Positions 1-10,949 of a stretch of 28,158 nucleotides of DNA are shown here, piece by piece; the stretch's first letter is position 1; every line of letters begins with the position of its first letter. The stretch is from Candidatus Omnitrophota bacterium (GTDB lineage: Bacteria; Omnitrophota; Koll11; Gygaellales; JAQTUY01). The notes beneath the pieces were generated by a model. The model saw nothing but the letters and a program-made list of their open reading frames with translations, was not told the origin of the DNA and searched no databases. Both the position numbers and the translations under genes were made by a program. The stretch covers positions 1-28,158 of the forward strand of contig JAQTUY010000004.1 of the NCBI GenBank assembly GCA_028707105.1, given 5' to 3'.

Positions 1-1
1 C

Positions 2-3000
2 TTAAACAGCCCGGTTATCCTTGGCGCAGGCATAATCATAAATACAACCGGCTCTACCTCAGGAGACATTACCTTTAGTGATACCCTTGATGGAACAACA
101 GATTACACTCAGACCTTAGGCCTTACCGCCGGCACCACAGGCGATATCCTCTTTGGCGGGGAAGTGGGCTCATCAACTCCCTTAGGCGCTCTTACCATCA
201 ATAGCGCTCACGATGTAACCGCAGATTCCACATTTACCGCCAGATCGATCACGCAGACTACTGGCGAAGGCCAAACGCATTTTGATAGCGCTGTTAATAC
301 GGCGGGAGCAGCAGATACCGTAGGTGGCGTAGTAAATATCACTACCGCAGGAGATATCCAATTTGACAGCACTATCACTACCACAGGCGGAATATCCTCA
401 GCAGGCAATGTAGGAAGAGCAGGCGGCGCAGTAACCTTGCATTCCACAGGTGGAGCAATTACTGTAGACGGCGCCATTAATACTTCAGGCAGCGATGGCA
501 ATGACGATGGCCTTGCTGCAACAGGTAAAATTGGCGGCGCAGGCGGTGCAATAACCATAACCGCAGATAATGGGGATGTTGAAGTAGATGCGATCACCAC
601 CAACGGCGGCGATGGCAGTGGAATCATCACTAACGCCAATGGTGGAGTTGGGGGTGCAGTAACCATTACCTCAACAGGTAAAACCACAACCTTACATAAT
701 AATATCTCCACAGTCGGTGGAATAGCAGGCGCATTCGGCGGCACCCCAGGCGCAGGCGGCACAGTAACCTTAAACAGCGCAGTTGAGCTTGATGATGACA
801 TAAGCATAGATACAGGAGCAACCGCAGGCAACATCGTCTTTAACAATACCATAAACGGCACTTATGACTTAGATCTTACCGCCGGCACCGGAAGTATTAC
901 CTTAGGTAACATAGTCGGTGGAGTAGACCGCTTAGCTGCATTGACCATTCATAGCGCTGGCAATGTTGTTGCCGCGGCTATTAACGCAGCCTCAATTACT
1001 CAAGTAGCCGGCACGGGAACCACTACATTTAATGGGGCTTTGAATACCAATACTTCATCTGGTATTAACCTCACCGGCAATGCCTTTACCTTTAATCAGC
1101 CAGTCACTACTACCGCTGGCGGCCCTGTCACTATTACCAATACCTCAACACTTACCATTGCCGCAGCCGCTGACATGATCTTAGACGGCGCCTTCACCCA
1201 GAATGGTGCAAGTACTGTCTCAATCGCAGGTGATATCACCACTACGAATGATGCCATAAGTTTTGCTAAGGGCGTTACTCTAACCGGCCCCGTAGCCTTA
1301 AATACTGTCAGCTTAGCTGGCCCGGGCGCAGGTATTACCTTCGGCTCTACACTTACCGGGGCGCAAAACCTCACTTTAACCGCAGGTGCAGCCGATATCC
1401 TCTTTACCGGCGCAGTAGGCGCAACCCAGCTTGGGGATATACTTATAAACAGCGCTCATGATCTAACCGCCAGTTCCACATTTACCGCTAAATCCATTAC
1501 CCATACCGCAGGTACAGGCACAGTGCATTTTGTCGGCGCTGTTAATACCGTGGGAGCAACAAACGCTCCAGGCGGTGCAATAGATATAGCTACAACAGGC
1601 AACATCAACTTTGATAGTACCATTGCAACTACGGGTGGGGCAGCCGGACTTGGGAAGCCGGGCCAAAACGGCGGCAATGTTAACCTGCATTCTACGAATG
1701 GGGCAATTACAGTAGCAAGCACCATCACTGCTTCAGGCAGTAATGGCAGGGGCGATGGTGTTGCAGGCCAGCCAGGCGGCAACGCCGGAACAGTAACCCT
1801 AACCGCAGATGATAATGCTGTTGTCGTAGCCGCGATTACTACCAATGGCGGCGCTGGACATGGAGGCACTGGCGGTTTTATTGCTGACGGCGGCAATGCC
1901 GGTGCAGTAACCATTACCTCAACAGGCAACACTACTACATTAAATGGCAATATTACCGCAGTAGGCGGAACAGCAGCAAATGGCGGCACCCAAGGTTCAG
2001 GCGCCAATATAACCTTAAACAGTCCAGTTATCCTCGGCGCAGGTATCATCATAAATACCACCGGCTCAACCGCAGGCAGTATCTCCTTTATTAACACCCT
2101 TAATGGAACCGCCGATTACACCCAGAGCTTAGGCCTGACCGCAGGTACAGGCGACATACTCTTTAACGGCGCAGTAGGCAACTCAATCCCCTTAGGCGCT
2201 GTAACCATCAACAGCGCTAATGATGTAACCGCAGATTCCACATTTACCGCCAGATCGATCACGCAGACTACTGGCGAAGGCCAAACGCATTTTGATAGCG
2301 CTGTTAATACGGCGGGAGCAGCAGATACCGTAGGTGGCGTAGTAAATATCACTACCGCAGGAGATATCCAATTTGACAGCACTATCACTACCACAGGCGG
2401 AATATCCTCAGCAGGCAATGTAGGAAGAGCAGGCGGCGCAGTAACCTTGCATTCCACAGGTGGAGCAATTACTGTAGACGGCGCCATTAATACTTCAGGC
2501 AGCGATGGTGTTGATAGTGGTGCAGCAGGTAAAGTTGGCGGCGCAGGCGGTGCAATAACCATAACCGCAGATAATGGGGATGTTGAAGTAGCTGCGATCA
2601 CCACCAACGGCGGCGATGGCAGTGGAATCATCACTAACGCCAATGGTGGAGTTGGGGGTGCAGTAACCATTACCTCAACAGGTGAAACCACAACCTTACA
2701 TAATGATATCTCCACAGTCGGTGGAGCAAAAGGCGCATTCGGCGGCACCCCAGGCGCAGGCGGCACAGTAACCTTAAATAATCCAACCTTACTTAATACC
2801 AATATAGCCATAGATACAGGAGCAACCGCAGGCAACATCGTCTTTAACAATACCATAAACGGCACTTATGACTTAGATCTTACCGCCGGCACCGGAAGTA
2901 TTACCTTAGGTAACATAGTCGGTGGAGTAGACCGCTTAGCTGCATTGACCATTCATAGCGCTGGCAATGTTGTTGCCGCGGCTATTAACGCAGCCTCAAT

Positions 3001-6000
3001 TACTCAAGTAGCCGGCACGGGAACCACTACATTTAATGGGGCTTTGAATACCAATACTTCATCTGGTATTAACCTCACCGGCAATGCCTTTACCTTTAAT
3101 CAGCCAGTCACTACTACCGCTGGCGGCCCTGTCACTATTACTAATGCCTCAACGCTCACCATTGCCGCAGCCGCTGACATGATCTTGGAGGGCGCATTTA
3201 CCCAGAATGGGGTAGGCGCAGTCTCAATCGCAGGAGATATCACCACTACAAATAATGCTATAAGTTTTGCCAAAGCAGTAACCTTAACCGGCCCCGTTGT
3301 TTTAAATACTGTTAGCGCACCAGGCACAGGCGCAGACATTACCTTTGGCTCTACACTTACCGGCGCCCAAAACCTCACCTTAACCGCAGGTGCAGCCGAT
3401 ATCCTCTTTACCGGCGCAGTAGGCGCAACCCAGCTTGGGGACGTGCTTATAAACAGCGCTCATGATCTAACCGCCAGTTCCACATTTACCGCTAAATCCA
3501 TTACCCATACCGCAGGTACAGGCACAGTGCATTTTGTCGGCGCTGTTAATACCGTGGGAGCAACAAACGCTCCAGGCGGTGCAATAGATATAGCTACAAC
3601 AGGCAACATCAACTTTGATAGTACCATTGCAACTACGGGTGGGGCAGCCGGACTTGGGAAGCCGGGCCAAAACGGCGGCAATGTTAACCTGCATTCTACG
3701 AATGGGGCAATTACAGTAGCAAGCACCATCACTGCTTCAGGCAGTAATGGCAGGGGCGATGGTGTTGCAGGCCAGCCAGGCGGCAACGCCGGAACAGTAA
3801 CCCTAACCGCAGATGATAATGCTGTTGTCGTAGCCGCGATTACTACCAATGGCGGCGCTGGACATGGAGGCACTGGCGGTTTTATTGCTGACGGCGGCAA
3901 TGCCGGTGCAGTAACCATTACCTCAACAGGCAACACTACTACATTAAATGGCAATATTACCGCAGTAGGCGGAACAGCAGCAAATGGCGGCACCCAAGGT
4001 TCAGGCGCCAATATAACCTTAAACAGTCCGGTTATCCTCGGCGCAGGTATCATCATAAATACCACCGGCTCAACCGCAGGCAACATTACCTTTAATGATA
4101 CACTTAATGGGACCGGCATTGGTGCTCAAACTTTAGGTTTAACCGCTGGCACAGGTAACATAGTTTTCACCGGCGCAGTGGGAGGAGCAACTAGATTAGG
4201 TACTCTTACTATCAATAGCGCTAAAAATGTAACCGCAAATGCCATTACCGCAGCTGCAATAATTCAATCCGCAGGCACAGGCACTACGACCTTTAATGGG
4301 GCCTTGGACACTAACACTGCAGCCGATATTAATCTTACCGGTAATGCTTTTATTTTTAATGCTCCAGTCACTACTACAATCGGTGGCATAGTAGAAGTTA
4401 CTAATGCTGGTTTGTTAACCATTGCCGAATCCGCTGATATGGACTTAGATGGCTCATTTACCCAGAATGGCACAGGTTCAGTTTTGCTAGCAGGAGATAT
4501 CGCTACCAGTAATGATGCCATCAGCTTCCTTAGTCCAGTTACCCTGACCGGCAACGTGGCTTTAGATACAGGCGCGGGCGTAGGCAATATTACCTTCTCT
4601 AGCACCGTAGACGGCACCTACAACTTAGATCTTACCGCCGACACAGGGAGTATTACTTTTGGTAATACTGTTGGGACAACGCCCTTAGGCGCATTAACCA
4701 TCCATAGCGCTACCAATGTTACTGCTGCAGCTATTACCGCGGCTTCCATCGTTCAATCTGACGGCACAGGCACCACAACTCTTAATGGGCCGGTTGATGT
4801 AACAGCAGGGCTTGATATCACTAACATTGCTTTTACCCAGAATGCCGCGGCAGCAATTAATGCCCATGCAAGCGCTATTTCCATTACCACGGACACTATA
4901 GCGCTTAATGCTAATATAACGGGGACTTCCACAATTACCTTGCAGCCGGTTACGCTAAACAGAAGTATTGGTATAGGAAACGGAGCAGCTGGTTCTTTTA
5001 ATCTCACCAGTACAGAGATCGCCTATTTGCAGCCTGGTTTTAGCCAGATTACTGTCGGCCGCGCAGACGGCACAGGAAGTATAGATATACATACTATTAC
5101 TTTCGCTGATCCTATTACTATTCGTTCTCCCGGGTTGGCCGGCAATATAACAGTAAACGGCATATTTAGTACTGCGGTGGCGAATGCAGCAATTAGTTTT
5201 ATCGCTGGAACTGGGGATAACGGAATTTTTACGCAGATTGCTGGCGCACTCAACAGCATAGCTTCGGGAAGCGGCTCAATAACAATTACCGCCGACTCAA
5301 TTACCTTAAATACCAGCCCTAACACAATCATAGGCACAGGAGCAATTAGGTTACAACCTTCATCGGTAGATAGGCCTATTGTGATAGGAGCAGCCGGCTT
5401 AACTAGCGATTTTGCCTTAAGCGTAGCCGAAATAGCTGCTTTGCAAAATGGCTTTAGCCTGATAACTATCGGCCGTGATGATGGCACTGGCGGCGTTAAT
5501 GTTGCCGGGCCGGTTACTTTCTATGATCCGGTTGTGATTAAATCTCCCGCAGGCGGAACTATCCAGGTTAACGGCCAGATAACCGGCCTTGATAACGCAT
5601 CAATTGAATTTGACGGCACCGGCTCAACCATGACCTTAAACGCGAATATTATTACTTCAGGTTCGCCCATAATAATAAATGACAGCGTTGTGCTTGGCAC
5701 ACCCGCTTCCATAACCCTTGATACAACCAATGGCGGCGGGTCGCTAACCGGCGCGGATATCTCTATAACCGGAACAGTCAATGATGATGCAAACCCGAGC
5801 AGTTTAGTCTTAACAGCCGGTACGATTGGGGATGTGACGATCGATGGCGTGATAGGAGGGAGTACAGCCATTTCCGGGGATCTTACTATCACAGGCCATA
5901 ACATCAGCCTCAATGATATCGGTACTTTAGTGGCGGGAATACCGAATGTCGGCGTTGCGGGAAATGTTTCGGCGATCTCTTCAGGACTTACGCCTTTGAT

Positions 6001-9000
6001 CACATTCACAGGCACAAATTATTATACTACCGGTTCGCAGACTTATAATGCCGGCGCAGCCAATATAATACAGCTCGCCGGTGGAGTAGCAGGATCCACG
6101 GTTCAGATGGGAACACAAGGCAATGCGGTCTCGTTTACAGGCAAGGTTGATATGAACGACCGCATTTTCGGCATAGATACAACTTTCAACGGCGTTGTGC
6201 CGGCCGGCAATAATATTACTTTCAACCAATCCATAAATGACTTGGGCGGCATAGGAACAAACAGCGCCTTGTGGCTCAATGGCGGTACAGCCGGAAACGT
6301 AAATCTGTCCGGCGCCGTAGGCGATACAGATCCTTTAGCAAGCCTGACTGTTGCAAATGCCGCTTTGCTTGATTTGAATGATGTAGCCACGACAGGCGCG
6401 CAGTCATATGCGGCCGCTAATATCCACTTAAACGGAGTTTCCTATACCGGCAGCATTCTAGGAGGAAGCCCGATCTCTTTCACTGGGCCGGTCAGCCTGA
6501 ATGCCGCAGGCCCTATCGCTGTGACTACCGGGCTGGGCGCGGGGGATGATATTACTTTCAGTTCCAGCATTGATGGTGTTCAGAATCTTACGCTTTCCGC
6601 GGGCGCAGGCGATGTGGAGATTGACGGTGCGGTAGGGACAGGTATTGCTTTATCAAGCCTGACTGCCTCGGGTAACAATGCTACCTTAAACGCAGTTTCA
6701 ACAACCGGCAGCCAGAGCTATACCGGGACATCTTCCGTAACACTGAACGGAGATTTGGTCTCTACCGTTACAGACGCAATTACTGTAAATGGCGCAGCCA
6801 CTATCGGGAATAATATCTTGATACAAACTGTAGGCGCAGCCGGGGATGACATAACGTTTACCTCTACTATTAATGGCGCCAAGATTCTTACCTTAAATTC
6901 AGGTAGTAGCGGTGATATTGATTTGCAAGGGATTATAGGTGGCGTTACTCCTTTAACTGGCTTGATCATCACCAATGCACATAACGTTGACGCAGGACAG
7001 GTAACTTTACGCGGTAATTTGCTTCAGAGCGCAGGAACAGGCTATACGCATTTTACGGGAGCGGTAGCCACAACCGGCGCCTCTAACTCACCCGGCGGTT
7101 CAGTCAATATCAGCACTTCAGGCGATATTAATTTTGATAGCACTATTACTACGAAAGGCGGCACAGCCTCTGCAAACCTGGGCCAAAACGGCGGCGATCT
7201 TACTTTAAATTCTACAACTGGAAACGTAACGGTTGACGATATCACGACCTCAGGAAGCAACGGCGTCGGCTCAAATAAGAGTGGCGGTAACGCGGGCGCA
7301 GTAAATATTACTTCGGACCCGGGAAAGATCATAACATTAAATGGTAACATTACCGCCTCGGGCGGCAATAAAACCGGAATAGGCGTAAGAGGGCCAGGGG
7401 GTAACGTTACATTACATAGCCCAACCGTCTTAGGCGCGAATATAACTATTAGCACAGGCGTAACTTCGGGTGATATTACCTTTGGAGATATTTTAGATGG
7501 TGCGCATACTTTACGCCTTACTGCCGGCACCGGAGATATTACCTTTACAGGTGCGGTAGGTGGCTCCACTAAAGTCGGCGCCATAACTATTAATAGCGCG
7601 GAAAATGTAGATGCCGCAGCTGTAAGGGCGAGCTCAATTAAGCAGACCGCTGGTACAGGCTATACGCATTTTACAGGAGCAGTAAACACAACTGGAGCAA
7701 ATAATGGCGTTGGCGGCGTAGTAAACATTACTACAGCAGGCGATATAATTTTTGATGATTCAATTACGACTAAAGGTGGAACAAGAACTTCAGTCGGTGA
7801 TGGGAGAGAAGGCGGAGCGATAACTTTACATTCCTCGACCGGGTCAATTACCGTAAATGGCACCATTGATACTTCAGGCAGCGCTGGACGTGATAATACC
7901 GGCGGTTCAGGCAGGATCGGTGGAGCAGGCGGCAATGTAACTGTAACGGCAGATGCCGGGAATGTTATTTTAGCCACAATTACCACTAATGGCGGCGCCG
8001 GTAATATAGTGGGTACTCATAGCGCGAATGGCGGCAATGCCGGCGCAGTAAATATCACTTCTACAGGTGTAGGGCATAATATAACCTTAGAAGGTGATAT
8101 CAATACGGTAGGCGGAAATGGAGCAGGCGCTCTCGGCACTCAAGGCGCGGGTGGCAATGTAACTTTTAATAGTCCGACTCTACTTAATACAAATATTGGA
8201 ATTGACACGGGAGCAACCGCAGGAGATATCAATTTTAACGATACTTTAAATGGCGCCCACAATTTAGTTTTGACTGCAGGCACCGGTAGTATTAACTTTA
8301 GCGATACTGTCGGAAATTCTACGTTATTGTCCGGGCTTAACGCTTCAGGCGCTGCTATTAACATTGATGGTGGTTCAATAGCTACTAGCGGCAGCCAGGA
8401 CTACAATGGCCCTGTTAATCTTGGCGCTACTACAACCCTGGCCAGCGCGGGTATAAGTTTCAATAATACATTAGACGGCAACTTCGATCTAACTATCAAC
8501 GATTCAGGTACCACTACCTTCGGTGGGACAGTAGGAGGCACAACTCCGCTGGCCAGCCTTACTACTGTTCTCGGTGGAAGCACCCAAATTAATGGCGGGT
8601 CCGTCATCACAGGTGGGGATCAAAACTATAATGACCCGGTCACTTTGGGCGCGGATGCAACTTTAACTTCAAAACTTGGCACTGTGAATGCAGCCAGTAC
8701 CATTACTACCAGTAATAATGATTTGACTATAAATACCGCAACCAGCCTGACCCTGATTGACGATATAATTGCGGGAACCGGCACAGTTACCCTTAATCCT
8801 ACGGCAGGTGGTGTAAGCCAATCTGCTGCCACAACCTTAACCGCTGATAAACTCCTGCTCCTTGGCTCAGGTATCTTTAACCTGAACCAGGCAACTAATA
8901 ATATAAACATCTTAGCCGCCAATATCACCGGCGGGCCATTGACCTACCAGGATACAGATACTTTAACCATCGGAAGCGTGAGTGGTACCGATGGTATTAC

Positions 9001-10930
9001 TACCGGCGGTAATGACGTAACCTTAAATACCGGTAATACCTTAACCATAGCCAATGATATTGATGCCGGCACAGGTACAGTCACCCTTAATCCTACAGCA
9101 GGCGGCGCTGCGGAAACTACCGGCAAGATTTTAGCGGCGAACCTACTATTAACCGGCGGTGGTACCTTCACCTTAAATAATGCATTCAATAACGTAGATA
9201 TTCTTGCTGCCAATATCACCGGCGCATTGACCTATCAGGATGCAGACGCCTTAACCATCGGCAGCGTGAGTGGTACCGACGGCATTACTACCGGCGGCAA
9301 TGACGTAACCATTAAATCCGGCGCATTGACCCTGACCAAGGGAATTACTGCAACCGGAGCAACCATAACTCTGGATGCGGCAGGAATAACGCAAGCCAGC
9401 CCGGTTATCGCAGGCAGCTTATTACTGAAAGGAACCGGGACCTTTACTTTAGATAATGTATCCAACAACGTATCTACCATTGCTGCTGATGTTGCCGGCA
9501 CATTGACATATAAAGATGTTGATTCCCTGACCGTAGGCAATGTAGTCTCGACCAATGGTATTACTGCTAATTTAGGCAATATAACCATAAATGCATTAAA
9601 CGGCTTCTTGACCATTACTAAGTCAATCAGCGCTGTCGGTGGTTCCATTTTATTAGGTACTGCTGAGGCAGCTGAGCCGCCACTTATTAACGCAGACCTT
9701 ACCTTAAGTGCGGATTTAACCGCTTTAACAAGCGTAACCCTTAATTCTGCCGACGCAATTACCCACACAGCCGGAACGATCACTGCCGACAGTCTGGATC
9801 TTACCGCTGATTCTGGTATCGGTACATTAGCCAGCCCGCTTGATTCGAATGTTAATACGCTTAACGCGCTGAATAATACGAGCGGGGATATAGCCTTGAC
9901 CAACACCGGCAACTTAGAAACGGTGAGCGTAGTGAATAACGGCGTCGATATCCACCTTACCGTAAATTCTGATCTAACCGTGGGCAATATCCAGGCTCCG
10001 GGCCAGACCGTTAATCTTACCGCCAATACCGGCAGCATACTTGATGACTCCGACGAGACAAACAAGATCACAGCGGACACCGTAAACTTAACAGCCAACA
10101 ATGATATCGGCGGCAATACCGCTACCGGAGATATTGATATTGATTCCGGTAATATAAACGCTACTGCCGGCGGTAATATCTACATTGAGTCGCTCGGCAC
10201 CACAACCTTCAACACCATATCCGGTAACGAGATAAACCTGCTTAGCGGCGGTACGACTTTCCTGAATAATATTACCGGCGTAGGTGCCATAATCATCAAG
10301 GTAACCTCGGGAGATATCCAGTTTACCGGAACAGTAAGATCCACTACTTCAGGCGCGGAAATTACTACCGATAACGGCTCTATTTTTGCCAGCGGTGCAG
10401 GGCCGCACCTGATAACTAATGGCGATACTTATCTTGACACGCCTAATGGGACGATCACTGCCATAGGAAACCACTTGAATCTTACTTTAAACAGCGGATT
10501 CCTGGTGCTCAACATAGGAGGGGCAGTAGGAGGGGTAAGCGGCAGGCTTGATGGTAGCGTGCCGTCTTTGAGCAGTATTTTGTTGCAACCTTCCAGTTTT
10601 CCATCGCCGTTATATCCTCCGGGCCGGGTTTATTTTAACGGCATATTTATCTGGCCTTCTGCCAGCACCTTTGCTAATTCCCAGTCAAATACCCTGCTGG
10701 GAAGATACTCCATACCGGTTAACTTCCAGGCATTCCTTATCAATACCGCCGACACAAGGCTGGCGCTCTTTTATCAGCCTTTGACTGAATTGGATGCCTC
10801 TGCTTTTGACGCGGCAATGGACATAGGGGAGGGCACTTATGAGTTTATGGGTAATTCCCTGAATCTCCTCGGCCATGAAGGCCTGCTGCCGGTTTTTGAG
10901 GACATCAAGAAAAAGAATAAGAAGAGATAA
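2..10930 (+). CDS. Giant repetitive surface protein (filamentous-haemagglutinin/S-layer-like), 5' end outside window
   Basis: The frame is open from base 2 to TAA at 10928-10930 (3642 codons). The start lies upstream: codons before the GTG at 164 match the internal repeats. The protein is almost wholly short beta-strand repeats rich in Gly, Thr, Ala, Asn and Ile, with recurring LTAGTGDI and ITTNGG-type motifs. I saw no cysteine, as is common in exported beta-helical adhesins. About six copies of a roughly 220-residue module can be followed (near 190-890, 1440-2160, 2205-2890, 3445-4155, 6960-7550, 7580-8300). A set of three roughly 93-residue repeats lies near 8840-9670. The last 130 or so residues are non-repetitive (Pro/Ser-rich, then an acidic stretch) and end in a Lys/Arg-rich tail. 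No autotransporter barrel, LPxTG signal or C-terminal membrane helix is visible, so the export route is unknown. A surface or secreted adhesin role is inferred from repeat style only. Confidence 0.85.
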   Translation, partial: LNSPVILGAGIIINTTGSTSGDITFSDTLDGTTDYTQTLGLTAGTTGDILFGGEVGSSTPLGALTINSAHDVTADSTFTARSITQTTGEGQTHFDSAVNTAGAADTVGGVVNITTAGDIQFDSTITTTGGISSAGNVGRAGGAVTLHSTGGAITVDGAINTSGSDGNDDGLAATGKIGGAGGAITITADNGDVEVDAITTNGGDGSGIITNANGGVGGAVTITSTGKTTTLHNNISTVGGIAGAFGGTPGAGGTVTLNSAVELDDDISIDTGATAGNIVFNNTINGTYDLDLTAGTGSITLGNIVGGVDRLAALTIHSAGNVVAAAINAASITQVAGTGTTTFNGALNTNTSSGINLTGNAFTFNQPVTTTAGGPVTITNTSTLTIAAAADMILDGAFTQNGASTVSIAGDITTTNDAISFAKGVTLTGPVALNTVSLAGPGAGITFGSTLTGAQNLTLTAGAADILFTGAVGATQLGDILINSAHDLTASSTFTAKSITHTAGTGTVHFVGAVNTVGATNAPGGAIDIATTGNINFDSTIATTGGAAGLGKPGQNGGNVNLHSTNGAITVASTITASGSNGRGDGVAGQPGGNAGTVTLTADDNAVVVAAITTNGGAGHGGTGGFIADGGNAGAVTITSTGNTTTLNGNITAVGGTAANGGTQGSGANITLNSPVILGAGIIINTTGSTAGSISFINTLNGTADYTQSLGLTAGTGDILFNGAVGNSIPLGAVTINSANDVTADSTFTARSITQTTGEGQTHFDSAVNTAGAADTVGGVVNITTAGDIQFDSTITTTGGISSAGNVGRAGGAVTLHSTGGAITVDGAINTSGSDGVDSGAAGKVGGAGGAITITADNGDVEVAAITTNGGDGSGIITNANGGVGGAVTITSTGETTTLHNDISTVGGAKGAFGGTPGAGGTVTLNNPTLLNTNIAIDTGATAGNIVFNNTINGTYDLDLTAGTGSITLGNIVGGVDRLAALTIHSAGNVVAAAINAASITQVAGTGTTTFNGALNTNTSSGINLTGNAFTFNQPVTTTAGGPVTITNASTLTIAAAADMILEGAFTQNGVGAVSIAGDITTTNNAISFAKAVTLTGPVVLNTVSAPGTGADITFGSTLTGAQNLTLTAGAADILFTGAVGATQLGDVLINSAHDLTASSTFTAKSITHTAGTGTVHFVGAVNTVGATNAPGGAIDIATTGNINFDSTIATTGGAAGLGKPGQNGGNVNLHSTNGAITVASTITASGSNGRGDGVAGQPGGNAGTVTLTADDNAVVVAAITTNGGAGHGGTGGFIADGGNAGAVTITSTGNTTTLNGNITAVGGTAANGGTQGSGANITLNSPVILGAGIIINTTGSTAGNITFNDTLNGTGIGAQTLGLTAGTGNIVFTGAVGGATRLGTLTINSAKNVTANAITAAAIIQSAGTGTTTFNGALDTNTAADINLTGNAFIFNAPVTTTIGGIVEVTNAGLLTIAESADMDLDGSFTQNGTGSVLLAGDIATSNDAISFLSPVTLTGNVALDTGAGVGNITFSSTVDGTYNLDLTADTGSITFGNTVGTTPLGALTIHSATNVTAAAITAASIVQSDGTGTTTLNGPVDVTAGLDITNIAFTQNAAAAINAHASAISITTDTIALNANITGTSTITLQPVTLNRSIGIGNGAAGSFNLTSTEIAYLQPGFSQITVGRADGTGSIDIHTITFADPITIRSPGLAGNITVNGIFSTAVANAAISFIAGTGDNGIFTQIAGALNSIASGSGSITITADSITLNTSPNTIIGTGAIRLQPSSVDRPIVIGAAGLTSDFALSVAEIAALQNGFSLITIGRDDGTGGVNVAGPVTFYDPVVIKSPAGGTIQVNGQITGLDNASIEFDGTGSTMTLNANIITSGSPIIINDSVVLGTPASITLDTTNGGGSLTGADISITGTVNDDANPSSLVLTAGTIGDVTIDGVIGGSTAISGDLTITGHNISLNDIGTLVAGIPNVGVAGNVSAISSGLTPLITFTGTNYYTTGSQTYNAGAANIIQLAGGVAGSTVQMGTQGNAVSFTGKVDMNDRIFGIDTTFNGVVPAGNNITFNQSINDLGGIGTNSALWLNGGTAGNVNLSGAVGDTDPLASLTVANAALLDLNDVATTGAQSYAAANIHLNGVSYTGSILGGSPISFTGPVSLNAAGPIAVTTGLGAGDDITFSSSIDGVQNLTLSAGAGDVEIDGAVGTGIALSSLTASGNNATLNAVSTTGSQSYTGTSSVTLNGDLVSTVTDAITVNGAATIGNNILIQTVGAAGDDITFTSTINGAKILTLNSGSSGDIDLQGIIGGVTPLTGLIITNAHNVDAGQVTLRGNLLQSAGTGYTHFTGAVATTGASNSPGGSVNISTSGDINFDSTITTKGGTASANLGQNGGDLTLNSTTGNVTVDDITTSGSNGVGSNKSGGNAGAVNITSDPGKIITLNGNITASGGNKTGIGVRGPGGNVTLHSPTVLGANITISTGVTSGDITFGDILDGAHTLRLTAGTGDITFTGAVGGSTKVGAITINSAENVDAAAVRASSIKQTAGTGYTHFTGAVNTTGANNGVGGVVNITTAGDIIFDDSITTKGGTRTSVGDGREGGAITLHSSTGSITVNGTIDTSGSAGRDNTGGSGRIGGAGGNVTVTADAGNVILATITTNGGAGNIVGTHSANGGNAGAVNITSTGVGHNITLEGDINTVGGNGAGALGTQGAGGNVTFNSPTLLNTNIGIDTGATAGDINFNDTLNGAHNLVLTAGTGSINFSDTVGNSTLLSGLNASGAAINIDGGSIATSGSQDYNGPVNLGATTTLASAGISFNNTLDGNFDLTINDSGTTTFGGTVGGTTPLASLTTVLGGSTQINGGSVITGGDQNYNDPVTLGADATLTSKLGTVNAASTITTSNNDLTINTATSLTLIDDIIAGTGTVTLNPTAGGVSQSAATTLTADKLLLLGSGIFNLNQATNNINILAANITGGPLTYQDTDTLTIGSVSGTDGITTGGNDVTLNTGNTLTIANDIDAGTGTVTLNPTAGGAAETTGKILAANLLLTGGGTFTLNNAFNNVDILAANITGALTYQDADALTIGSVSGTDGITTGGNDVTIKSGALTLTKGITATGATITLDAAGITQASPVIAGSLLLKGTGTFTLDNVSNNVSTIAADVAGTLTYKDVDSLTVGNVVSTNGITANLGNITINALNGFLTITKSISAVGGSILLGTAEAAEPPLINADLTLSADLTALTSVTLNSADAITHTAGTITADSLDLTADSGIGTLASPLDSNVNTLNALNNTSGDIALTNTGNLETVSVVNNGVDIHLTVNSDLTVGNIQAPGQTVNLTANTGSILDDSDETNKITADTVNLTANNDIGGNTATGDIDIDSGNINATAGGNIYIESLGTTTFNTISGNEINLLSGGTTFLNNITGVGAIIIKVTSGDIQFTGTVRSTTSGAEITTDNGSIFASGAGPHLITNGDTYLDTPNGTITAIGNHLNLTLNSGFLVLNIGGAVGGVSGRLDGSVPSLSSILLQPSSFPSPLYPPGRVYFNGIFIWPSASTFANSQSNTLLGRYSIPVNFQAFLINTADTRLALFYQPLTELDASAFDAAMDIGEGTYEFMGNSLNLLGHEGLLPVFEDIKKKNKKR
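212..4082 (+). repeat. Tandem duplication of about 2004-2010 bp inside the giant gene
   Basis: Two copies of about 2 kb lie head to tail, in frame (668-670 codons). Base-by-base comparison gives three identical blocks: 212-498 with 2222-2508 (287 bp), 805-1137 with 2809-3141 (333 bp), and 1442-2025 with 3446-4029 (584 bp). The last continues to 2078/4082 after one mismatch at 2026/4030. Between the blocks the copies differ, including a 6-bp length difference just after 498/2508. The first 160 bases of the window match the end of the same unit (compare 2014 onward), so at least one more, more diverged copy lies to the left. Confidence 0.95.
8840..9670 (+). repeat. Three tandem repeats of about 93 residues near the end of the giant gene
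   Basis: Three consecutive units share the order LLL-x-G-x-G-x-F-x-L, then a NNV/NNI-type segment, AANITG or AADVAG, LTYxDxDxLT, and a G-IT-G segment before the next unit. The DNA near 8940-9020 and 9228-9310 is nearly identical (offset about 288 bases), while the third unit is more diverged. This repeat family differs from the 220-residue module upstream. Boundaries are approximate. Confidence 0.75.
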
Positions 10931-10949
10931 GAAGATACTCGACCTTAAT

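Noticed and set aside
164..166. GTG as the start of the giant gene
   Set aside because: The frame stays open to base 2, and those codons match the internal repeats, so the start is outside the window.
212..4082. CRISPR-like or mobile-element repeat
   Set aside because: The repeats are about 2 kb, in frame and protein-coding, with no short direct repeats, spacers or transposase.
208..10116. Many long minus-strand open frames, Val/Pro-rich, opposite the giant gene
   Set aside because: They lie mostly in one antisense frame and result from the Thr/Gly/Ala-rich repeat codons having few stop complements. They lack ribosome-binding sites and repeat whenever the sense repeat does.
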